DNA from: Leuctra nigra
Taxonomy: Eukaryota; Arthropoda; Insecta; Plecoptera; Leuctridae
DNA length: 64,000 nucleotides
Direction of reading: 5' to 3'
Assembly: GCA_934045905.1 (NCBI GenBank)
Contig: OW203768.1
Span: 25,325,060-25,389,059 of the forward strand
Shown: one piece after another, positions 54,501-64,000 of the stretch
Position numbering within the stretch: position 1 is the stretch's first letter
Layout of the letters: each line of letters begins with the position of its first letter
Translations under genes and position numbers: made by a program
Notes under the pieces: model-generated
Databases searched by the model: none
Told to the model about the DNA's origin: nothing
The model's input: only the letters and a program-made list of their open reading frames with translations

Positions 54501-57500
54501 ATTAATCACCATTCCTCTTGCGGTTTTGGGAGCAATTTAAACCCAATATTCCGGGATAATTTCATGTGTCCCTGTGTTTTCTTATGGGGTAAAAGTGGAA
54601 CTTCAATCAATAATATGTATAATCATCGGTAAGGGGCAAATATATTTGCTAGTTGTTTGTAATATGGTTTAATTCATCTTTAGTCTAGTGGAGCGGTCGC
54701 TCCACCCAGCCAAGTCGTACTGTACACTCACACTCACTCAACATACCGTAAATGCCTAATAAACTGAGAAGCAGACCAAACACTTTTACTGTAAGCATCA
54801 ACATAACATTTTCGGCCTACTGGATCTTAAAATTGAAAAATCTCACATTGTTGCGAAATATCTTAATTTTCGACTTCACCACATTTACCAAATTTGAGAT
54901 CAACAGGTTATGCCATTTGCGAGCTAGAGGGCCGTGAAAACAGTGAAATTACACCCCTTTTAAAACCTATCTGATGATGATGATGATGATTCAGATGATA
55001 TCATGAAACGTTGCTATCACCGCCACAGCCTAAACGGCTGAACCGATCGTACTGACATTTTTACCACATGTGCACTTTTGGCGTCTGATGATACCTTGCC
55101 CCTACAAATTTTTTGTTCCGCCATTTTGAAACCAGAAGTTACGTCATATCTCAAAAACTGATGGACCGATCGGGACGAAACTTGCGCCAAACGATTCGGA
55201 CGGTCATCTTTATGAAATATCAATAGTCGAAGTACGAAACCGGAAATGACGTCATAAACATGCAAAATCTAAAAATCATCTCTTATACCAACAATAACTA
55301 CATTCAGAAGGCTTATAATGTTACATAACATTTTAAGACACAAATTTTAGGTGGCAGTGATGTCAGGCGCCATTTTGAAAACCAGAAGTGATGCCATAAC
55401 TCGAGAACGGCTGGACCGATTGGAACGAAACTTTCGCTCTATTTCATAGCATTTTATTTTTAGTATATACAGAAACAAGCACAACTTTTCTTAGCAACTA
55501 AATTACAAAGGCTTATATTTAAAAGGAATTATAGTCTTTGGTGGCACAATAGGTAGGCATATGTTACAAGTTGTATGAATAAACTGAAAAAAGGAGTGAT
55601 ATCCCCATAAAAAAACACTCCGTGTAAAAAACCAGCCAAGTCTCTTTAACTAAAAAAATATAAGAAATCTAAAAATTCAGAATTGAAAAGTAGTGATATC
55701 AAAAAATTGGCCAAGTCAAAACATTTCAAAAAATACTTGGCGCATCGTTTTTTTTTTAGTGCATTATAGATATATTATAATGTATAGATGAGTATATTTG
55801 ATTTCAGGCCTACTTAGACTATTTATATGCACGATGCGCAAAGTATTTTTTGAAAAGTTTTGACTTGGCCAATTTTTTGATATCACTACTTTTCAATTCT
55901 GAATTTTTAGATTTCTTATATTTTTTTAGTTAAAGAGACTTGGCTGTTTTTTTACACAGAGTGTTTTTTATGGGTATGAATTACACTACCTACAACAACT
56001 TCTCATTCCTATGATGTAACCCTAAAACTGTCTTAATCCCTATGTTGTAAAGTACCAAGGAATTGATTATTTTGATCATTCTGTTAAAGACTTCTGTCGG
56101 AGACGCCGCCCGACGCGGCCGAGTTTGTTCGCAGCGTGCGACACATATTGTCCAGAGAAGAGCACTGGAACGACTGGAAGAACAAGGGCTGTCCGTCGTT
56201 CAAGCCCCCGGCATTCCTGGCCGAGGAGGACGAGGCGCCGACGACGCGCAAGGCAATGTTGCGCCCGCGCAGGACTAAGAAGAGGTTAGGCGACTTCATG
56301 CGCGACGCAGAGGCCCAAGGCAGGACGTTCATGGGACAGTAAGTAGCTTTCATAGTGGAGGTACATTTACAGTCAGATGGAATGCTGTTGCCATGCAGGA
56401 ATCCTATTGTCTCTTGCATTAATGTTTTGTACCTACATTTTAATTGTATTCAACATTTTGTCGAGATTGTTAACAGAGTTAATAATGTGGGTACACCCGC
56501 GGTCACATAAATTGCTTGCAAAATTCTAGAAGTCGTTTTTCAATACATATTTGATATCCACACAAAAACCCAGAAGTAAATGAAAATTTCGATCATATGG
56601 GGTTGGGGGGTTTGATTATACGAACAACCAGCCACCTCATAATAATTTCCTTTATTCAAAAAATATTGTGGGTAATTTGAGCTCAACTTAGCTGTTTACC
56701 GTCGATTTTTCTGACCGCGGGTTTACCTACTCAGTGTTTGGTAGTATACCCTGTTCGATCAGAATTCCATCGTGATCCAGTTCAATTAAATAAAATGATT
56801 GAAAGCTTGTCTCGTGCAAATATGAGCAAGCATTAGTAAGTTTTTTTCTTATAAAATGCATGTTTTCTTTTGTGTGCCTTGACTTTGATCTCGATTCAGA
56901 TTTCGAACACGTTAACAACTCAATCATGATTTGATTCATGACCAAGTTATATTGAGTTCTGTTCACACACATTTCCGATTGAGATGTTCAATCATAATCA
57001 AATCCTTATTCCTTACTGTGAACAGGAAGCTTGAAGGGTCACTTATCTGATTACCTCTTTTACATTTCTCTAAGAGTGAAGACTGAATTAAAAAGAAACG
57101 CTTTGAAGAACTGTGGGTTTCACATTACCTTAAATGCTGGCCTCTTACTTTTTTATTAGAGTTAGAGATTGGCTCTTAATTGATTATGATGTTGTGTTTG
57201 TAGCAGCGAACTGACGCGACTGTGGAATCAACCCAGCAACTTGGAGGCCTGCAAGTCCAAGGATCGGGACTTCCTTCCGTCGCTGGAGAGTTACTTTGAG
57301 GAGGCCATTCAGCAGACAGACCCCAGCCTCGGCGTTGAAGACAAATACAAGTAGGTTCTCATTATTATGTTACAGTTCATCATACACTTTACTTGTGCAA
57401 ACAACAGAGTAGTTAGCATATCAAAATAGAAGTAGTCACACACTACAACATCTCTAAGTAGGTACACATTATTAGAGTTCATGAAAATACTTATTTAATT

Positions 57501-60500
57501 TATAAAATATATCAGATCCACGGTCAAGGATTTATTAATAGAGTGTAAGGAATATGTGGTGTTTGTTTAAAACTTTACCTGTTTGGAGCTTCTCTAATAT
57601 TTAGAGGAAGAGCGTTAAAGAGTCGTCGTACTTGTCATCATAATAATTTGTACATCGTCTAGTTCTGTCTTTCTGTGAGCGACACAAGTTAAAGTGAATA
57701 AATTAAGCAATGGTCGACAAAGCAGGGCGATTGTATCGTTTGTTGGTAATCGTTAGCAAACGTAGACAATTTGTTACTGTGGCTCTGGTTTCTAACTTTA
57801 CTACGTCACTTCCGTTGGATTACCTGATAATATAAATTGTTTTGCACCAGTTTGTGATGTGTAGAACATATTTATTTATCTAATAATATCTAGCATTGAT
57901 TCGTTTGTTAGTAATAAAAATGAATCATCCAAAAACATCAAATCTTAATTTTGATCATACCTACCTAGTTTGTAATAGAAGATATTTAAAATTATTAAAT
58001 AAATCTGAAATCATGTGTAATCAAACAATCTCAGGCTGAAAAAAGCCGTATGATGCCCTGCAGGGCAATTGTACAACTTTCTTAGCCGAGATAATGGATC
58101 GTTATCTATACCAAGTAATGGATGTAAACTATTAATATTAGAGATGGGTCGATACCACATTTTCACCGATACCTACTTATTGATTTACGATACCGATACT
58201 ATCGCCGATACTTTTGCTACCTTAATTTTTATAGATTATGTGCACCAAATCTAAATTCAATCTTCAGTTTGCAGATTTCAGGGTTAGGTACACCAAAGTA
58301 AGTACTCATTTTCAATTTGTACTCAACAAAACAAATGCATACAACAAAATTCAATTTGAAATCATGTTTTATAGTAAATTGGTTCCAGACACCACTTTTA
58401 TTCCGTTTGGAACACATCACATTAAAAATAAGTTGTAACTAACAAAATAATGCAAGACGCCATCTTGAAAGAAGTTGAAACTTCAGAAAACCTTGATCAA
58501 AGCGGCGCTCTGATTGGTCGATGCTCATTGTACACTCCCCCAAATAATAAACGGTACTCGAAAGAAAATGAATTGACTGATTAAGGTTTGATGGCATCAT
58601 CCCATGAAGTCAGTGCTAACGCATTATCTAACTCTTTTAGGTGAGCTCTGATTTCATTGATAATAACAAGGATTGATTGTCAAGGAACCGGCCCAGCAGC
58701 CAATACGTTTTGTACCAAGTACCGTTTATTATTTGGGGGAGTGTACATAAGCCAATGGGGAGCCAACAGTGACTGTGAAACGCGGGAAAATTCAAAATTA
58801 TTGGTTCAAAAGTATCGCCAAATATGGCCAATAAAATTGAAGTATCGCGATACTCCGATACCTTTGGTATCGGTGGTATCGCGAGTATCGGTATCGGTAT
58901 CGGCCCATCTCTAATTAATATCATTGTTAACCATTTGAATTGTGCAAAGGCTACGAGGATATGAAATATAATCACATTATTTATCTCAGGAAGTCGACTT
59001 TAAGCACTTTGAATTGCTTTACCTTCTAATAGGCTAAATTACTTTCATCAATTGGTATCGATAACGATCCATTATCTCTACTAAGAAGTTATACAATCGC
59101 ACTGCTGATACATGCATGAAAACTGTTAACATCTGACATTTAATATTACAGACGCGTGAATGACGGCAACTTTGGCTGGAGAGCTCTACGACTGTTGGCG
59201 CGTCGAAGTCCCCACTTCTTCACTCACAGCAACAACCCGATCAACAAGCTGCCGGAATACCTGGAGACCATGATACGCAAGATAGCCAAGGACAGGCCGG
59301 TGAGTCACTTTCACACGTGCTGCGTAGGGAGAGATGTGAAATGTTAGGTCCTACAACATGCTTGGACTTCGGAGATAGTTTGGTGCCACTGTATTTTTTA
59401 AATTAATTTTATGTCATCGCAATTAAGAGGCAAACGGAAGCGAGCGGGAATCACACGGTTTGTCAGAGCGGTTTTTTGAAATTTTGTCTTCCCACTAAAT
59501 AATTTTAAAAAATCAGATAGTAACGAAAGTGTTAAATACAAAGTAAGGACTAAATACGATATTTTTAGTAAAATAATAAAAAATAATCGTATTAACTGCC
59601 TAATAGACTAAATAATGCCGCTCACTAGAGTTCATTATGACCTCTGGTGCGACCTTAAAGTGTTAAATACGATTATTTTTTATTATTTTACTAAAAATAT
59701 TGTATTTAACACTTTGAGGTCATACCAGAGGTCATAAAGTACTCCAGTGTGCGGCATTATTTAGTCTATTAGGCTGTAATGGGTCGTTACTATCTGATTT
59801 TTTAAAAAATTTTAGTGGGAAGACAAAATTTCAAAAAACTGCTCTGACGAACCGTGCGATTCCCGCTCGCTTCCGTTTGCCTCTTAAGTTTGAGTAGGTA
59901 CTTTGCAATATAAATTAAATTGAACAGGTGCATTCTTCAAACCAAACGATTTAGCTCAATTAATTGAAACATTGGACCTAGGCTGGACAACCAAAATGTA
60001 GTTAAAAAATGTTTACATGATCTGTCCTTGATTCTTGATTCACACAATGCTAAAATTGAAAATTAAAATAATGCATTTGAAATTCTTTCAATTACAATAT
60101 TAAAGTATGAAATGTGTTAGTTGAAATGCCTGGTATTCCCTCAGGAGACTGTAAAGATGGAGGTGGTGACTCAGCCGGCCGAGGAGGAGGAAGAAGAAGA
60201 CCTGCTGAAGCCGGAGAAGGAAGAGAACATCGAGGAGGAGAGTGATCGGCCGGCGGTCAAGCAGCCGCCTGCTATATCCTCCGAGCTGGTGCAACAGGTG
60301 GCCTCGCTGGTCGCACCGGCCTGGAGGAAGCTCGCCCCCAAGCTGGGTTACGCTCAGGACCAGGTCAGTACACTCACAACCCTAGCAGTAACATCAACAG
60401 CAGCAGCACTCCAAGTAAACATTGGAGAAAATATTACGTAGCTACAGCCATATTTTTTGTACCATTTAAAGTATGAATTATGTGGACAATAGCTAGGAAA

Positions 60501-61001
60501 ACGCTCTGTATAACGCGTTGATGAGCGAGCACTAAACACTACAAGTGATTGTAGGGCTAGCAGTGTTTGTAGTAAAGTAGTTACCCTAAAGTAAATACAT
60601 AGTTGAGTGAGCGACTCCTTTTCACTCTTTTGGCACGGACCACTGTTTTCAAGATTTTGTTTTTTTGAGAGATTAGGTCACCGGTTGAATTCGAGTTGAC
60701 AATCTTTAGACTAGGTACTCGTCTAATGCTCTACCAACTGAGCAATCTAAACGTCTAGAGCACGAATCCCACAGACCAGAGACCAAATCTTGTAAATTTG
60801 CAGTTGATTTTCTATCATGTTTGTTGCCTTCAGATTGACTTTTTCCACGAGGGAGCGAACGAGGACGCTGATCGAGCCAGGACGATGCTTGACAACTGGT
60901 TCGCCGAAGACGATGATTCATCGCCAGAGAACCTGGCGTATACATTAGAGGGGCTCGGGCTGTTGGCAGCGGCAGCAGTGCTTAAACCACTCGAGACTTA
61001 A
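51599..61001 (+). CDS. THOC1: THO complex subunit 1
   Basis: THOC1/Hpr1 is a nuclear subunit of the THO/TREX complex that couples transcription to mRNP packaging and export. Exons are 51599-51637, 51754-51839, 52020-52532, 53034-53139, 53861-54147, 56090-56338, 57204-57350, 59152-59299, 60145-60363 and 60834-61001. All phases close to give 653 aa (human 657). Diagnostic blocks are MLRMCNDLLRRLSRSQNTFF, FCGRILLFLAKFFPFSERSG, LYCKFWALQDFFRNPNQC, LQLSDSNFRRYILVQFLV, SELTRLWNQPSNLEACKS and FGWRALRLLARRSPHFF. An acidic Glu-rich linker (exon 9, about 537-560) leads to the C-terminal death domain (about 565-650: APAWRKLAPKLGYAQDQIDF). The N-terminal exon is only 13 codons; its start Met is supported by phase and position but not by homology. 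Confidence 0.97.
52997..53018 (+). repeat. 22-base poly-C in the THOC1 exon 4 polypyrimidine tract
   Basis: An uninterrupted C run lies 15 bp before the acceptor at 53033 and supplies most of the polypyrimidine tract of intron 3. Length polymorphism is likely. Confidence 0.8.
54190..56050 (+). repeat. Repeat R2, second copy, split by family-F element
   Basis: 54190-54684 and about 55975-56050 match the intact copy at 21872-22430. The interruption lies between CATCTTTAGT and ATGAATTACA, where the intact copy reads CTTTGGTGTGAATTACA. It ends 40 bp before THOC1 exon 6. Confidence 0.6.
54685..55974 (-). mobile_element. Foldback-headed repeat family F, copy B
   Basis: Inverted copy of 17567-18903: it begins CTAGTGGAGCGGTCGCTCCAC and ends in the ~370-bp foldback (about 55605-55974) with CCATAAAAAAACACTCC arms. 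It lies in THOC1 intron 5. Confidence 0.65.
58066..59097. repeat. Foldback split by a hAT element
   Basis: About 58067-58115 (TTGTACAACTTTCTTAG and GATAATGGATCGTTATC) is the imperfect complement of about 59050-59097. The hAT MITE at 58139-58913 lies between the arms. Lies in THOC1 intron 7. Confidence 0.5.
58139..58913. mobile_element. hAT-like MITE
   Basis: Ends TAGAGATGGGTCGATA and TATCGGCCCATCTCTA are flanked by the 8-bp duplication ATTAATAT (58131-58138 and 58914-58921). GATACCG/CGGTATC motifs are reiterated at both ends. Inside, 58529-58557 and 58719-58747 are a perfect inverted pair around ACTCCCCCAAATAATAAACG. It is 775 bp, non-coding. Confidence 0.85.
59423..59887. repeat. Full foldback of the GTGTGGCATTAT family
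   Basis: Arms of about 200 bp start at TTAAGAGGCAAACGGAAGCG and end with its complement. Internal landmarks are AATAATGCCGCTCAC and GTGTGCGGCATTATTTAG. Decayed relatives are at about 3660-3770, 24217-24500, 27340-27660 and 57070-57150. In THOC1 intron 8. Confidence 0.75.
60675..60755 (-). mobile_element. tRNA-like SINE head or pseudo-tRNA
   Basis: The minus strand has a near-consensus A box TTGCTCAGTTGGTAGAGCA, then a B-box-like CAACTCGAATTCAACC. The acceptor halves do not pair, so this is not a functional tRNA. It lies about 80 bp upstream of THOC1 exon 10. Confidence 0.4.
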
Positions 61002-62180
61002 GACATTCTGACTTTGTGACTAGTGATGTAAAATCTCAAAACAATGTCGAGGTTGAAATAATAATATATCTGAAAGTTTCAGGATTACAGAAACTATTCA
61101 CTTTCTTTGCGATATTTTATCCTGTAATGTTTTATTTTATAGATAATATTGTCAATTTCGATTTATTTTTCGATTCATCATATCGATTCGATTCATCTGG
61201 AATCAGTGACGAATGTTTAATGTACCTTATGTTTCTCGTAGTCAAAAACTTGCACGGAATTATGTGATAGGTTCATTGAATGTCTCTCTCCCAGGCAATG
61301 CCTACATTTGCAGGAATTGAATTTCCTCCATATTTACTCTGAATACTACAGTCAATGTAGCCAGTAGTTGTGTAAATATAGTTTCTTTAAGTTATCTTTC
61401 TTTCATACATGATTCAGGGTCATTTCTAGCAAAATATCTGTTGTTGACTTCATTTGAAAATCTTATGCAATTCTGGACAATTAAAAGTACTAGTTCATGG
61501 ATTTTATGTTTAGAATTAGGTTGGCTTCCAGAAGAGATGGTTTTGCAGTTTAGTTGTTTAATTATTAATTATTTAATACATTATCGTGTTCATAACTATA
61601 AGTATATGAACTTTTTAAGTTCACACATATTTGACTTTTATTATTATATCTTTGGAATAAACGAAGTAGAGTTTCTGAAATTGTGTTCTTGTATCTTTTC
61701 CATTCTGTTCCTAATCCATCCTGTATTACCGGTCAATTACGACTGTATTTTAAATCAAATTTCCCTGATGGTAATTATAAAATTTATTAAGCGAGCATCA
61801 CCACAATACTTTTAAGGCACTTTCTCTGTGTGTTTTTCTCTCTGTCTCTATGGTTTTTTTTGCCTGTGTTTTGCCTGTTTTTATGTTTTTTGCCCAGTTC
61901 AAACCGGTGCAACCAATCGATCTGAAATTTTGTACACATACTAACTAATGTAATCTATGCAGTCTCTCGGATCGTTTTTGAACGGGATCCTGTGATTGGT
62001 TCAAATTTTAAAAAATTATCTTTTGATTGGTTAGTCCTTAGACTAAATAACTGATGTTTGTATGCATGCATTTATTGTTTCCAGTACATACTGGGTTTAC
62101 AATATATTATTGTATTCAGTTCTACCTTTTCTACCAACTAAAAATACATCAGAAAATAAAACTAAGAATGAATTGTACAA
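61002..62180 (+). other. THOC1: THOC1 3' untranslated region and flank
   Basis: AT-rich sequence after the THOC1 stop. The first AATAAA on the plus strand that I see is at 61656-61661, so the 3'UTR may be about 0.7 kb. The 124-codon open frame at 61441-61815 has no recognisable domain and is AT-driven. A Helitron-like fragment occupies about 61895-62040. Confidence 0.4.
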
Positions 62181-62189
62181 CTGAAGAAA

Positions 62190-62735
62190 GCTTAAGGTGA
62201 TACTAGCGCTCGGCCGTTTTAGAAAATTGAGAGAGAAAAATTGTTTCATAAGTGAGCGTTACTTTTACAGGATGTTCACATGATCAGTCTGATTGTATAT
62301 TAGTAGCACTTTTTCATTTTTGCTTATTGCATCGTTAATTAGGCGCTTGGTATTCAACAAAACCGCGCAAAACTATGAAATTTGCGATACGATTGGAGAC
62401 CAAACCCGTAAACTAATTGATCTCAAATTTTTATCATGATTAGATGAAAGACAAACTTAGGGTTATCCCTTGGCACATTTTTGAAATTTAATTTTATACG
62501 GCGCCCAGGGAGACAAGAAAATAGCTAATTTTTCACCAAAAATCCACTAATTATTACTAATTAACGAAACAAAAAATTTAAAATGTGCCAAGGGATAACC
62601 CTAAGTTTGTCTTTTATCTAATCCCAATTTAAATTTCAAATAATTTGGTCTACCCATTTCGTCTCCAATCGTATCGCAAAAAGTGTCTACAAAAAGCAGC
62701 AAAATCGCTCGCGCTTGCAGCACCTTATGAATAAA
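62190..62735 (+). repeat. Interspersed repeat R3, uninterrupted copy
   Basis: Matches 6812-7186 plus 8012-8172 in order. Internally, AACTTAGGGTTATCCC (about 62450) and GGGATAACCCTAAG (about 62592) are opposed, forming a stem. Confidence 0.6.
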
Positions 62736-62779
62736 ATAGAATTAGGTATAAACTTGGAAACAACAAAAACATTGCTACA

Positions 62780-63569
62780 TCAGACAATGCAACAACAATG
62801 TTATCCACGCTTTCTACTGAGTACTGCATCAGTGCTCAGAGCTCTCAATCTCATTGCAACCAAACTATCACCAAACATACAAAGTTTCAGCCAAATCCTA
62901 CCATTGGTTAAAATTTAAAATCATCTTTCCTGTGATTTTTGTAAAACTGGAACCGATTGACTGATTAACTTAAAACTTTGCATGGTCATTGATACCAATA
63001 GGTATTTTTGCCAATTTGAAGACTAATCTGTCGTTATTTTCAAAATGATTGTCATTTAAGGACATTTTATAGATTATACTATGGTAATAACCCCATAGTA
63101 GAGAGCACATGGATAGTTAAACCTGTTCCGTATGGTGTGGGGTGGAGGGGGGGGGGGGGCAGAAAAACGCCATCTGGGGCCGAAACTTCAGGGCTTCGCC
63201 ATCGCCCCCAGACCCCGCATCTGACTGTCACAGTTCCCCACCCCATGTGAGAGTAGTTCCTTCGCCCCTGTCCTTTGTGCCTTCAATTTTGATGAAGGAG
63301 ATTTCTTTAAAATATCAAAGAAGTAAATGTCTACATTGTTTTCTTGTCAATTGCTTTTTCTTTCTTTGTAAATTTCTTCTTTATGAAATGTGACATCAAA
63401 AGCTGTTTTCTCCTATAAGATATAAGGATTGGTCGGGGGTGGAAGGGGGGGGGGGGCACCCACGCTACTTGTTGCTAAGCAACGTCAGCATCCACTTCCC
63501 TGACAACACTCTGTGTTTGAAGCCCACTCAGATTCCGTCAGTGTGTAATAATATCCCTTGGTGTAGGTC

Positions 63570-63600
<31 letters not shown>
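62780..63600. repeat. Helitron-like fragment and three poly-G runs
   Basis: About 62780-63080 resembles internal parts of 46208-47532. Poly-G runs of about 14, 10 and 23 bases lie at about 63147, 63447 and 63572, in DNA otherwise without recognised features. Glycine-rich frames here are artefacts. Confidence 0.45.
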
Positions 63601-63601
<1 letters not shown>

Positions 63602-63649
63602 AATGGGGGACTATCAATATATTCCCCCATGTAGAATATTGATAGAACA

Positions 63650-63921
63650 GGTATGGGATCGCTCTGATCTGTACCTATTCTATGGAGGCCCGGCTTCGAT
63701 TCCCGCGGTCATCCTTCCAACTGAGGTTTTTTCGTGGTATTTCCTCAGTCGAGAGTCACATGCTGGGAAGGTACCCTACTAATAGGCCACGACCGCCCGC
63801 TTTCCCACCTACCATCCTTAAAATTCTTCACCATCATCTCCCAATCATCATCATAATCATTCATCCGTCGCCATTAGCCTCGCTGCAGAACAGTGCGACG
63901 TTAAACCCCATTAAAAAATAG
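63650..63921 (+). mobile_element. tRNA-derived SINE, copy S3
   Basis: Same order as S1: GGCTTCGATTCCCG (B box with one change), TTTTTTCGTGGTATTTCCTCAG, CACATGCTGGGAAGG, the CATCATCATAATCATTCATC run and AGTGCGACGTTAAACCCC. The A box is poorly preserved. Confidence 0.75.
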
Positions 63922-64000
63922 TTATATCCCCCCATGGCTAATTTGTCCATACTTCACCATTTCACCATTTCCATCGCTTATAGTCCGGGCGGGATGTGCA

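Noticed and set aside
61441..61815. 124-codon frame downstream of THOC1
   Set aside because: AT-rich, no homology recognised, lies in the probable 3' untranslated region.

Overview
The window is nuclear DNA of an invertebrate animal, most likely an insect. It is AT-rich, its short GC-rich exons are separated by kilobase introns, and it is packed with short inverted-repeat transposons, foldback elements, tRNA- and 5S-derived SINEs and one LINE. The insect assignment rests on the look of the proteins and repeats and is inference. I did not name a species.

Four conserved single-copy genes can be assembled exon by exon, and the reading frame closes at every proposed junction. From left to right they are: (1) PPIP5K/Vip1, the bifunctional diphosphoinositol kinase, on the minus strand, with thirteen coding exons from 28944 down to 3823 and the 3' part beyond the left edge; (2) MTPAP, mitochondrial poly(A) polymerase, on the plus strand, 29674-45229, complete with 7 exons (627 aa); (3) TXNL1, thioredoxin-like 1 with a PITH domain, on the minus strand, 50809-48762, complete with 4 exons (287 aa); (4) THOC1/Hpr1, THO complex subunit 1, on the plus strand, 51599-61001, complete with 10 exons (653 aa). 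The genes form two head-to-head pairs, PPIP5K/MTPAP with under 300 bp between the annotated exons and TXNL1/THOC1 with 789 bp between start codons, so each pair probably shares a bidirectional promoter region. They act in different pathways (inositol pyrophosphate signalling, mitochondrial RNA polyadenylation, a proteasome-associated thioredoxin, and mRNA transcription/export), and I infer no joint function.

Most of the remaining sequence is mobile-element debris inside introns. Several insertions can be placed to the base from their target-site duplications. In a PPIP5K intron a 5'-truncated RTE-type LINE sits in a hAT element, which sits in a second hAT element (11162-15828). MTPAP intron 5 holds three abutting TTAA-flanked, piggyBac-like elements (40287-42205), a 5S-rRNA-derived SINE (38814-39196), a perfect 39-bp hairpin (33867-33970) and a foldback whose arm runs into a tRNA-like cloverleaf (33492-33850). 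Two composite elements (42383-43445 and 45351-47989) have hAT-like ends around a pogo-like body; the second also carries a Helitron-like insert. Foldback and SINE families recur in both halves of the window.

Three short exon-like segments on the minus strand (34320-34409, about 26108-26250, about 24536-24687) have coding-like composition and good splice donors but belong to no gene I recognise. They are the best candidates for undescribed coding sequence here. All coordinates and phases were worked out by hand from the sequence; no alignment or transcript evidence was available.
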